A stretch of 64,000 nucleotides of DNA from an uncultured Collinsella sp. (GTDB lineage Bacteria > Actinomycetota > Coriobacteriia > Coriobacteriales > Coriobacteriaceae), in NCBI GenBank assembly GCA_900552685.1, contig USAJ01000002.1, forward strand, positions 1 to 64,000. Direction: 5' to 3'. Of this stretch, positions 57,026 through 64,000 are shown piece after piece (the first letter of the stretch is position 1; every line of letters starts with the position of its first letter). The position numbers were made by a program, and so were the translations under genes. The notes below the pieces were generated by a model. The model was not told the DNA's origin. It saw nothing but the letters and a program-made list of their open reading frames with translations, and did not search any database.

Positions 57026-57047
57026 GTCTGATAATTAATTATCAGAC
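57026..57047. promoter_or_regulatory. Perfect 22-bp palindrome
   Basis: GTCTGATAATTAATTATCAG followed by AC is its own reverse complement over 22 bases. A further TGATAA half site follows at once. It lies 335 bases upstream of the dehydratase/selenium cluster and 45 bases beyond the modC terminator, in an AT-rich patch, so it looks like an operator for the cluster. Confidence 0.5.
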
Positions 57048-57090
57048 TGATAAGGTTTAGTCATGTAGAAATCGGCGAACGGCGAAGTGA

Positions 57091-57124
57091 AAACAAAGCG
57101 GTCGAGGACTACCTCCTCGACCGC
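57091..57124 (-). terminator. modCBA terminator
   Basis: GCGGTCGAGGA and TCCTCGACCGC form an 11-bp stem with a 5-base loop; on the minus strand it is followed by TTTGTTT, 13 bases after the modC stop. Confidence 0.88.
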
Positions 57125-57136
57125 ATCGCACCCGCA

Positions 57137-58207
57137 TTATCGGCAAACGAGATGGATCCTGCTTGCATCAAAATGCATGCGCAGAGTCTCACCCGCCTGC
57201 GGCAGCTCTTCCACGGGTACACTCACCTTATTCACCTTCCACTGCAGACGCGTGGGCGCATCAGCACGCGGCACGTCCAGCAGCACCAGCCGCTCAAAGC
57301 GCGAATCGCTCACACGGGCCACGTGCAAATCGTAGCTGTTGCGACCGCGCTCCGCGCGATTGTCAACATGGAAGTAGCTCGCACGAATACCGAGGTACGT
57401 CACGTTATCGGGAACCTCATGGCCCACGTTAAAGGTCATGCCCCAGTCCAGGGCTTCAACTTCCTGAGACCCGATCTTGCGCGCCCGGCTTGTGTTCTTG
57501 CAGCCCGTCAGGCGCAGTGCCGCCAGCGTCTGCGGACGGCGGACCACGTCCTCGACGGAGCCGATCTCCTCAACATGCCCGTCGTGCATCACGCAGATGC
57601 GCCCGCACAGGCGGCACGCTTCGTCGATGTCGTGGCTCACGTAGAGCACGGTGCGGTTGCATACATCGAACAGGTCGAGCATGTTCTGTTCGAGGGCGCT
57701 CTTAAGATAGGAATCGAGTGCGCTCATGGGCTCGTCGAACATAAAAATGCCCGGATGCGCCGCCACCATGCGGGCAAGCGCCACACGTTGTTGCTGACCG
57801 CCCGAGAGTCGCGCGGGATAGCGGTCGGCAAAATCGGACAGACCGAAAATGCCCAGATAGCGCTCGGCGAGCTTTTTGCGCGCGGCGGCGTCGCCCGCAT
57901 CCTTTACACCGGCGCATACGTTATCGGCCACCGTCATGTTGGGAAACAGCTGATAGTTTTGGAACAGCAGGGCGCATTTTCGCTCCTGGGGCGACAGGTT
58001 GATGCCCGTCGCCGAGTCAAAAAAGGTCACGCCGTTGACGACGATCTTGCCCTCGTCGGGCGTCTCCACGCCGGCGATGCAGCGCAGCGTACAGCTCTTG
58101 CCACAACCCGAGGCACCGAGCAGCGCCACACGATCCTCGCCGGCCTCAAGCTGCATGTCGAGCATAAACCCGGGATAGCGCTTTTTGATATCCAGAACGA
58201 GCGACAT
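57137..58207 (-). CDS. modC: Molybdate ABC transporter ATP-binding protein
   Basis: 356-residue ATPase. Walker A GASGCGKS (about 31-38), Q-loop FQNYQLFP, signature LSGGQQQRVALARM (about 132-145), Walker B IFMFDEPMSALD and switch His in VSHDIDE. After the ATPase core (to about 230) the C-terminal region (GSQEVEALDWGMTFNVG, VTYLGIRASYFHV) is a regulatory TOBE-like part. It starts 3 bases after the modB stop region and pairs with it. Sulfate or tungstate specificity cannot be excluded, but the neighbours modA, mogA and moeA favour molybdate. Confidence 0.9.
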   Translation of the reverse strand: MSLVLDIKKRYPGFMLDMQLEAGEDRVALLGASGCGKSCTLRCIAGVETPDEGKIVVNGVTFFDSATGINLSPQERKCALLFQNYQLFPNMTVADNVCAGVKDAGDAAARKKLAERYLGIFGLSDFADRYPARLSGGQQQRVALARMVAAHPGIFMFDEPMSALDSYLKSALEQNMLDLFDVCNRTVLYVSHDIDEACRLCGRICVMHDGHVEEIGSVEDVVRRPQTLAALRLTGCKNTSRARKIGSQEVEALDWGMTFNVGHEVPDNVTYLGIRASYFHVDNRAERGRNSYDLHVARVSDSRFERLVLLDVPRADAPTRLQWKVNKVSVPVEELPQAGETLRMHFDASRIHLVCR

Positions 58208-58210
58208 GGC

Positions 58211-59653
58211 CTATCGACCTCCCTGCAAAGCGGCATCATCGCGCATGAGCTCGGCCAGCGCCTCGCGATCGATACGCAAGGCATCGCCGCCCGCCGGGTC
58301 GAGCGAATCGCCCTGTCCGGCAAGATCTTTGATCCGCTTGCGCTCCGCACGGGAAAGGCCCCGCTCGCGATACTTTTGCGAATGAGCGGTGTACATGTTG
58401 ATGAACAGGATGACCAGGAAGCTGAACACGATCACGACGGCGACCCAAAAGAGGGCCACCGAGGTGTTGCCGCCCATCCACTCAAAGTAAATCGCAATGG
58501 GGATGGTCTGCGTAATGCCGGCGTAGTTGCCCGCAAAGAACAGCGTGCAGCCAAACTCTCCCATCGCGCGGGCAAAGGCGAGGACCGTACCAGCGGCAAT
58601 AGAAGGCCACCCAAGCGGCATCATAAGCTTGGCAAAGATGCGACGCTCGGACCATCCCAGGGTTCGCGCGGCGTCAAGCATCTGCGTGTCGAGGCTCTCA
58701 AAGGCGCCGAGCGCCGTACGGTAGACCAGGGGGAACGATACCACCACGGCAGAGATCACCGCCGCCGGCCACGTAAAGACAATCGAGACGCCGTGCGCAA
58801 TCAGCCACTGGCCCACCCCGGTCGAGCGACCAAACAGCATAAGCAGCAAAAAGCCGCAGACCGTGGGCGGCAACACCATGGGGATGGTAAAGACCGAGTC
58901 GAGCAGGCCCTTGATGCGACTCGAGGTACCCATAGTCTTCCACGCGGCGAACAGGCCCAGCGCAAGGGAGATCACCAGGGCAAGGCCGCTCGTTTTAATG
59001 GACACCCAAAACGGGCGATAGTCGATGTCGCCCAAAAAGGAGACCAGAGAGGTCAAGGGCCCCTGCTCATCCCGCAATATGACAGACGACGCCTCTACCA
59101 TTTGAGCGCTATCAAGCCAACGCGCGCCGCCCTTGGCATCACCCGAGGCTGATGCAATCACCACATAGCGGTCCCCATCCGCACCACGCTCATCAAAGCC
59201 ATAGGTATACCCGCCGGCATCAAACGTTGTTTCCGCCGTGACATACCAAGGAAGATCCACGTCCCCCAGCCGCGCACCTCCCATGCAGTTTGCGCTGTCG
59301 AGGTCACAGACGAGGGCCTTGAGACCCGATACGCACTCGTTGTCCTGCGGATCCAATCCATACTTCTCGACCGCCTTGGGCGATATCCACGCCACAACGC
59401 GATCGGCAGCAGGCGCCACTACAAGGTCCACATCCTCGTCAACGGGAAACCGGTAGCCCTCAGGCTGGCCCTCCATGGCACGAGCGGTCCCCTTCGCCAA
59501 CCGCTCAAAACCCTCGATTCCATAGGAAAGCCCATGAGCGGTCGCAGCAACCTGGGCCCCGTCCTCGGCGTCCCCGGCAAACGCAAATCCCGGCACCCAG
59601 CAAAGCGCGAAGGTCAAAGCACAGGCGGCAAGCATGCGGAATCTATTAAGCAC
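58211..59653 (-). CDS. modB: Molybdate ABC transporter permease with large N-terminal ectodomain
   Basis: 480-residue protein. The C-terminal 230 residues are a typical ModB permease: SLALGLFAAWKTMG, FTIPMVLPPTVCGFLLLMLFGR (by position, about 270-291), and the EAA loop DAARTLGWSERRIFAKLMMPLGWP (about 340-363), with GEFGCTLFFAGNYAG. The N-terminal 215 residues are unusual: a signal-like segment (MLNRFRMLAACALTFALCW then AFAG) and an acidic extracytoplasmic domain of about 190 residues not found in common ModB. GTG 59653 follows GGAG at 6 bases and gives this signal segment. The tail after the last span is charged. The ectodomain may shape substrate delivery from ModA. Confidence 0.87.
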   Translation of the reverse strand: MLNRFRMLAACALTFALCWVPGFAFAGDAEDGAQVAATAHGLSYGIEGFERLAKGTARAMEGQPEGYRFPVDEDVDLVVAPAADRVVAWISPKAVEKYGLDPQDNECVSGLKALVCDLDSANCMGGARLGDVDLPWYVTAETTFDAGGYTYGFDERGADGDRYVVIASASGDAKGGARWLDSAQMVEASSVILRDEQGPLTSLVSFLGDIDYRPFWVSIKTSGLALVISLALGLFAAWKTMGTSSRIKGLLDSVFTIPMVLPPTVCGFLLLMLFGRSTGVGQWLIAHGVSIVFTWPAAVISAVVVSFPLVYRTALGAFESLDTQMLDAARTLGWSERRIFAKLMMPLGWPSIAAGTVLAFARAMGEFGCTLFFAGNYAGITQTIPIAIYFEWMGGNTSVALFWVAVVIVFSFLVILFINMYTAHSQKYRERGLSRAERKRIKDLAGQGDSLDPAGGDALRIDREALAELMRDDAALQGGR

Positions 59654-59721
59654 GAAAAGCTCCAAGCGAATACAAAGACGGAGTGAAACACAAAACGATG
59701 GAATTATCGCGCCAAGCCGCA

Positions 59722-60594
59722 CTACTCGGAAAGCTCAAAGCCGTACTTGGCCCAAATCTTCTGGGCCTTCTTGTTGGTCAGGCAGAAGTCGATGAACGCC
59801 TTGGCCTCGTCGGCGTGCTCGGAGCTCTCGGCGACGGCACCGGGATACACGATGGGCTTGTGCGAGTCCTCGGGGCACACAAAGGCCTCCTCGATGCCGT
59901 CGTAGCGGAAGATGTCGGAGCTGTAGACAAAACCCGCCACGCAGTCGCCTGTAGAGACGTAAGACGCAGCGGTGCCGACCTTGTCGGCCAGGGCTACCTT
60001 GTCGGCGAGCTCGGGCGCGTACTCGCCGTCGTCGCCCTCGGTACCGGTATAGAGGCCCACGGAAGCCAGCGCCTGGTTGGCGTACTTGCCGGCGGGGACG
60101 GTCTTGGCGTCGCCGATGGCAATCTTACCGTCCAGATTCGCGACGTCGGCGATGGCCTCGACCTTAGTATCGGAGCCCTCGGCGCGAATGATCACGAGGT
60201 CGTTGACGAACATGTCCTCACGCGTGTCGGCGTCGACGAGCTCGGCGGCCTCGGCGTCATCCATGGTGCCCTTGGAGGCCGTGATAAGCACGTCGACGGC
60301 GGCACCGGCGCGCATTTGCTCGACAAGGTCGCCAGACGCCTTAAACTGCGTGTCGGCAAACGTGGTACCGGTCTGGTCGGTGTAGAGCTCCTGAACCTCG
60401 GGCAGAGCCTTCTCGAGCGAGTTGGCAGCAAAGACCTGCAGCTCGACGACCTTCTTGGAAGATGCCTTAGCAGAACCGGCATCGGGTCCGGCCGGCTCGG
60501 ACGTCTTGTTGCCCGAGCAGCCGGCAAGGCCAAAGCCGGCGGCAGCGGCAGCAGAAAGCGAGACAAAACCGCGGCGTGAAACCATATCGAACAT
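59722..60594 (-). CDS. modA: Molybdate-binding lipoprotein
   Basis: 290-residue extracytoplasmic binding protein. Signal peptide with Arg pair (MVSRRGFVSLSAAAAAGFG) and lipobox LAGC (Cys at about 26) for lipid anchoring. The mature part follows ModA: ELQVFAANSLEKALPEV, GDLVEQMRAGAAVDVLITAS (positions about 86-105), FVNDLVIIRAEGS, IAIGDAKTVPAGKYANQAL and GTAASYVSTGDCVAGFVYSSD. ATG 60594 follows AAAGGG. First gene of modABC. Confidence 0.92.
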   Translation of the reverse strand: MFDMVSRRGFVSLSAAAAAGFGLAGCSGNKTSEPAGPDAGSAKASSKKVVELQVFAANSLEKALPEVQELYTDQTGTTFADTQFKASGDLVEQMRAGAAVDVLITASKGTMDDAEAAELVDADTREDMFVNDLVIIRAEGSDTKVEAIADVANLDGKIAIGDAKTVPAGKYANQALASVGLYTGTEGDDGEYAPELADKVALADKVGTAASYVSTGDCVAGFVYSSDIFRYDGIEEAFVCPEDSHKPIVYPGAVAESSEHADEAKAFIDFCLTNKKAQKIWAKYGFELSE

Positions 60595-60654
60595 ATTCAA
60601 CCCTTTCGAACGCTATGCCCGGGCACCCCGCCGCAGGCTTTATTCTGTTACTAG

Positions 60655-60706
60655 ATTATACTTCCGCGCGAATAATGATAATGAGATATTATTCTCTCTA
60701 GAGAAT
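60655..60706 (-). promoter_or_regulatory. modA promoter -10 and palindromic operator candidate
   Basis: TATAAT on the minus strand at 60655-60660 lies about 60 bases before the modA start. A weak -35 region is near 60678-60683. Upstream lies TATTCTC-TCTA-GAGAATA (60690-60707), a 7-bp palindrome with a 4-base centre, in an AT-rich patch. The position suggests a metal-responsive regulator. A TATTCTC half site also occurs upstream of hydN (about 45799-45808). Confidence 0.55.
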
Positions 60707-60746
60707 ATAGTTTCGAGTTGCCGTGCACCTCGGCGTCGCTTCGGCG

Positions 60747-60784
60747 GAAAACAAAGGCGGAGCAGCCGTTCGGGTCGCCCCGCC
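60747..60784 (-). terminator. Terminator after mogA
   Basis: On the minus strand GGCGGGGC pairs with GCTCCGCC (one mismatch) and is followed by TTTGTTTTC, 13 bases after the mogA stop. Confidence 0.65.
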
Positions 60785-60797
60785 GCAGGTAAACCGC

Positions 60798-61277
60798 TTA
60801 GTTGGTATGTCCGCCGCCCGCCGTCATTTGGGCCGCATGCTCCAGCTGATCGCTCACGGCCTCCCAGCTTTCGCGGGCCGCTTTCGTGGATCCCGGAAAG
60901 TTGATGACAAGCGTATGCCCACGCTGCATGCACACGGCGCGCGAGAGCATAGCGCGGCGCGTCTTGGTCATGGAGTACGCACGGATTGCCTCTGCAATAC
61001 CCGGCACATCGCGGTCGCAGACGGCACGCGTCGCCTCGGGCGTCACGTCGCGCATCGAAAGTCCCGTGCCGCCACAGGTGAGGACGACGTTGGCGTGGCA
61101 CTCATCGGCAGCTTCCACAATGGCATCACCGATCTCGCTGGCGTCGTCGCGCACGACCACATGTGAGACGACCGTCCAGCCCTGCGCCTCGATAAGTTCC
61201 TCGAGTGCGGCTCCAGCCTCATCCTGAGCAAGATCGCGCGTATCCGAGCACGTCACGATCGAAATCTTCAACTCCAT
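60798..61277 (-). CDS. mogA: Molybdopterin adenylyltransferase (MogA/MoaB family)
   Basis: 159-residue protein activating molybdopterin by adenylylation before metal insertion. The motif VVLTCGGTGLSMRDVTPEAT (about 69-88) and the later INFPGSTKAARESW (about 125-138) are typical of the family. ATG 61277 follows AGGAGG; the longer frame lies within moeA. It is 10 bases downstream of moeA, forming moeA-mogA. MogA and MoaB cannot be separated by sequence reading alone. Confidence 0.9.
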   Translation of the reverse strand: MELKISIVTCSDTRDLAQDEAGAALEELIEAQGWTVVSHVVVRDDASEIGDAIVEAADECHANVVLTCGGTGLSMRDVTPEATRAVCDRDVPGIAEAIRAYSMTKTRRAMLSRAVCMQRGHTLVINFPGSTKAARESWEAVSDQLEHAAQMTAGGGHTN

Positions 61278-61287
61278 AGTCTTCCTC

Positions 61288-62550
61288 CTACAACACCGTG
61301 CCCTCGGGCAGGTCGACACGCACGACATCCACGACGTCGCCCGCCTTGAGCTCGCACGGTCCTTCGTCAATACGCAGCAGGCAGTTGGACCGCTGCATCG
61401 TGCCGAGCAGCGCCGAATTCTGCGTCTTGGCCTCGGTCACCAACAGCTCACTGGTCTCGGGGTCGCGCAAAACCGTGGCGCGATCGAAGAAGCGTCGGTC
61501 CTGGCGCTTTTTCACGCCGTGCGTGAGCGTCGCCTGCTGCACGGGACGCACGCCCTCGGCAAAGCCGCGCATCTTGCGAATCGCCGGACGGGCGAGCATC
61601 TCAAAGCCCACATACGCCGCGGCCGGATTGCCTGAAAGCCCTAGGTAGGGCTTGCCCCCGAGCAAGCCAAACGTGATGGCCTTGCCCGGACGCATCGAGA
61701 TGCGATCGAACAGCACCACGCCCTCGCGCCGGACGAGCGCCGTCACGTAGTCGTAATCGCCCGCCGAGGCGCCGCCGCTCGTAATGACAAAATCGCACTC
61801 TCGCGTGGCGCGATGCACCAGCTCGCCAATCGCCTGCTCATCGTCGGGCGCAATACCGTAGAACACGGGCTCGGCGCCGGCATCGAGCGCCTCGGCCATC
61901 AGCGCCGAGGAGTTGGAGTCGCGAATCTGCCCGCGTGCCGGCAGCTCACCCGGCGCGACCAGCTCCGTGCCCAGCGAGATAATGCCCACGCGCGGAGCGG
62001 CATGCACCTTCACGTTCGCATACCCTGCGCTCGCCAGCAGACCCGCGCCCGCCGGAGCCACGACCTCGCCGGCGTGCATCACAACATCGCCGGCATGGGC
62101 CTCCTCGGCAGCAGAGCGAACGTTCTCTCCCACCTTGGCCGGCGCCGAGAAGCGAACGTGCGAGCCCTCGTTGCCGTCACCATCGAGCACGTCAACGATC
62201 TCGTACTTCACCACGGCATTGGCGCCTTCGGGCACCGGCGCGCCTGTCATAATGCGGACCGCCTCGCACGCGCCGATAGCGCCCTCAAACACATGGCCCG
62301 CGGCCTCGTGTCCGATAACGTCGAGCGTCACCGGCGCCTCGCCAGATGCCTGCGCCAAGTCCGCCGAGCGCACGGCATATCCGTCCATAGCGCTGTTGGC
62401 AAACGGCGAGATGTCGATATCGGCCACCGCGTCCTCGGCCAAGGGAAGACCAGCCGCCTGCCACACGGGAATCTCGACGAGATCGGTCGGAGCAACGTGC
62501 GACAGGACAATCGACCGTGCGTCATCCAGCGGAATGAGTTTCTCTGCCAT
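61288..62550 (-). CDS. moeA: Molybdopterin molybdenumtransferase
   Basis: 420-residue enzyme that inserts molybdenum into adenylylated molybdopterin. Domains in order: ANSAMDGYAVRSADL (about 50-64), MTGAPVPEGANAVVKYE, the MogA-like domain with GTELVAPGELPARGQIRDSN (about 197-216) and TSGGASAGDYDYV (about 258), LGLSGNPAAAYVGFE (about 305), and the C-terminal beta domain. ATG 62550 follows AAGAGG. Forms an operon with mogA, transcribed divergently from the ClC gene. Confidence 0.94.
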   Translation of the reverse strand: MAEKLIPLDDARSIVLSHVAPTDLVEIPVWQAAGLPLAEDAVADIDISPFANSAMDGYAVRSADLAQASGEAPVTLDVIGHEAAGHVFEGAIGACEAVRIMTGAPVPEGANAVVKYEIVDVLDGDGNEGSHVRFSAPAKVGENVRSAAEEAHAGDVVMHAGEVVAPAGAGLLASAGYANVKVHAAPRVGIISLGTELVAPGELPARGQIRDSNSSALMAEALDAGAEPVFYGIAPDDEQAIGELVHRATRECDFVITSGGASAGDYDYVTALVRREGVVLFDRISMRPGKAITFGLLGGKPYLGLSGNPAAAYVGFEMLARPAIRKMRGFAEGVRPVQQATLTHGVKKRQDRRFFDRATVLRDPETSELLVTEAKTQNSALLGTMQRSNCLLRIDEGPCELKAGDVVDVVRVDLPEGTVL

Positions 62551-62725
62551 ATGCACCTCTTAATGTCACGGCGCACAACAGGGGCGCCGATTCTTTATGC
62601 TTGTCTCAGTATAATCCCCAGACGCACGACCGCGACTTGGCCTGTACCCGCAAATACACCTGTCGGCCGCAAGCCACGAAACAGAATCGAAACCAACCCA
62701 CCGGCTCGTCGCGTTTACCGCGTTT

Positions 62726-62731
62726 TATAAT
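62726..62731 (+). promoter_or_regulatory. Possible -10 element of the ClC gene
   Basis: A perfect TATAAT lies 29 bases upstream of ATG 62761; no good -35 hexamer is seen. Confidence 0.4.
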
Positions 62732-62760
62732 GCTTGCGTTACAACCTAAAAGAGGAACGT

Positions 62761-64000
62761 ATGACTCATAACGACAAACCCGAAAGCGCAAACGAGGCGC
62801 AAGACCATCCCCAGTCGCTCGACGACGGCGGCTTTTTCTCCCTGAACGACGTCATCACGGCAGGCAGGCATCAACTTACCCGCTCCGAGCATCTCTTGGC
62901 TGCCGACACGCGCCGCAACGCCCGCAACCTACTCGCGAGCGCCAAGTTGCTCGCACTCGTCGTCATCGTCTCGCTCGCCATGGGCGTTGCCGCTTGGGCG
63001 TTTTTGGCCTCGCTGAATATCGCGACCGACTATCGCGAGCACCATGCGTGGATTTACGCACTGCTTCCCGTTGTGGGCGTTGCCACCGCATGGGTGTACA
63101 AAAACCACGGTCTTGCCGCCAAACGCGGTAACAACCTGGTCATCGACTCCGCTCTGGGCACCCGCCTCATCCATATGCGCATGGCCGTCCTCACCTTCGT
63201 CTGCTCCACGCTCACGCACCTAACGGGTGGATCGGCCGGTCGCGAGGGAGCTGCGGTGCAGATTGGCGGCACCATCGCCAGCAACATCTCGAGCCTCGCC
63301 CACCTCAAAAAGCATGACCACCACGTCCTCATGCTCGCCGGAATCTCGTCGGCCTTTGGCGCCGTATTCGGCTCGCCCCTTGCCGGAGCTTTCTTTGGCA
63401 TGGAGATGTGCTTTATCGGCAAGATCGACTACACCGCGGGCATCTATTGCCTGGTCGCGTCGTTTACCGGCTACTTTACATCACTCGCCCTGGGTACCGA
63501 GTACGAAGTGAATGTCATCGCCAGCGTTCCCGCTATGACGCCCAAAACGGTCGTCATCGTTGTTATCAGCGCCATCATCTTCGGTCTGACGGCACGCCTC
63601 TTTGCGTGGTCGGTTCGAACCGTCAAGAGCCTGTACGGTCGCTTTATCACCAATTATCTCGTTCGCGCACTTATAGGCGCACTCGTGGTTTTGGCTGCCT
63701 ATGCCCTCCTCGACGCCTGGGACTACGCCGGCCTTTCCACGTGGCTTTCCGGTGCCGGATTTGCCGGCAACACCACCCTGGCGGACGCAGCCATCAAGTT
63801 GGTCGTCACAGCGCTTACCCTGGGCGCGGGCTTCCAAGGCGGCGAGGTCACGCCCCTGTTTGGCATCGGTGCGGCGCTCGGCGGCTGGATCGGTTGCCTC
63901 GTCGGAATCGACCCCAGCTTTCTGGCGGCGCTGGGCATGCTCGGCGTGTTCTGTGCCGGCCTCAACGTGCCCATCACCACCTGCATGATGGCCATCGACC
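62761..64000 (+). CDS. ClC-family chloride/fluoride channel or antiporter (partial, runs off the window)
   Basis: At least 413 residues in one open frame to the window end. After a hydrophilic N-terminus of about 60 residues there are many membrane spans. The ClC selectivity motifs appear as THLTGGSAGREGAAVQIGG (about 155-173), with the gating-type Glu in GREG, and GAGFQGGEVTPLFGIGAALG (about 356-375). The family includes H+/Cl- antiporters and F- exporters; the substrate is not decided here. ATG 62761 follows AGAGGAA and a TATAAT. Confidence 0.88.
   Translation, partial: MTHNDKPESANEAQDHPQSLDDGGFFSLNDVITAGRHQLTRSEHLLAADTRRNARNLLASAKLLALVVIVSLAMGVAAWAFLASLNIATDYREHHAWIYALLPVVGVATAWVYKNHGLAAKRGNNLVIDSALGTRLIHMRMAVLTFVCSTLTHLTGGSAGREGAAVQIGGTIASNISSLAHLKKHDHHVLMLAGISSAFGAVFGSPLAGAFFGMEMCFIGKIDYTAGIYCLVASFTGYFTSLALGTEYEVNVIASVPAMTPKTVVIVVISAIIFGLTARLFAWSVRTVKSLYGRFITNYLVRALIGALVVLAAYALLDAWDYAGLSTWLSGAGFAGNTTLADAAIKLVVTALTLGAGFQGGEVTPLFGIGAALGGWIGCLVGIDPSFLAALGMLGVFCAGLNVPITTCMMAID

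Larger units (their letters stand above)
56693..57136. other. Intergenic region upstream of the dehydratase/selenium cluster
   Basis: 444 bases. It contains the long leader of the gene starting at 56692, a possible short reading frame at 56852-56920 that overlaps a hairpin, a perfect palindrome at 57026-57047 and the modC terminator at 57091-57124. Confidence 0.6.

Overview
The window looks like a chromosomal segment of a strictly anaerobic, GC-rich gut actinobacterium of the Collinsella type (Coriobacteriia). This is inferred from high GC, GAAAGG/AGGAGG ribosome binding sites, a sortase-type surface protein, a formate hydrogenlyase locus, selenocysteine use, and protein character; there is no rRNA gene to confirm it. 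Almost all genes lie on the minus strand. No CRISPR array, phage or intact insertion sequence was seen.

Layout. 1-2085: remnant of an IS110-like transposase, an M24 (Xaa-Pro) peptidase, and a repeat element. 2086-8538: a giant LPxTG-type adhesin of about 22 Ig-like repeats whose signal peptide is separated from the body by an in-frame TAA. 8691-17197: housekeeping block folC, valS, clpX, clpP, tig and tRNA-Leu. 17299-22837: small palindromic repeats, a two-gene xanthine-dehydrogenase-like molybdenum hydroxylase, and gdhA. 23093-27846: a selenium and molybdenum block (Cys-rich DUF3343 protein, mobA, tRNA-Sec, selB, selA). 27923-30040: an orphan molybdopterin oxidoreductase. 30163-45577: a complete formate hydrogenlyase operon of the Hyf type (4Fe-4S protein, selenocysteine FdhF, HycB-like, HyfB-F, [NiFe] subunits, HycH, HycI) ending in the formate channel focA. 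46005-48192: accessory island with a RelB/PIN toxin-antitoxin pair and an AbiEi-like protein between palindromic repeats. 48273-49879: tRNA-Gly, tRNA-Pro, brnQ. 49957-56692: a second selenium block (cysteine desulfurase, DUF3343, YedF, selenocysteine SelD) contiguous with an ATP-dependent activase and two double-cubane / 2-hydroxyacyl-CoA dehydratase-like proteins. 57137-62550: molybdate import and cofactor genes (modCBA, mogA, moeA). 62761-64000: start of a ClC-type channel.

How it fits together. Molybdate enters by ModABC. MogA, MoeA and MobA build the molybdenum cofactor. SelD makes selenophosphate, and SelA, SelB and tRNA-Sec insert selenocysteine. Both supplies converge on FdhF, the formate-oxidising subunit, which passes electrons through ferredoxin-like subunits to the membrane-bound hydrogenase; FocA moves formate. 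Two selenoproteins hidden by in-frame UGA codons can be read directly (FdhF U140, SelD U17).

Most unusual points: (i) two families of long nested hairpins whose arms differ between copies yet stay self-complementary, one flanking valS and one following each dehydratase-like gene; (ii) the fused layout of selenium-handling genes with a double-cubane reductase system; (iii) three apparent lesions (adhesin TAA, hyfB frameshift, antitoxin A7 tract) that could be real, assembly errors or regulated.
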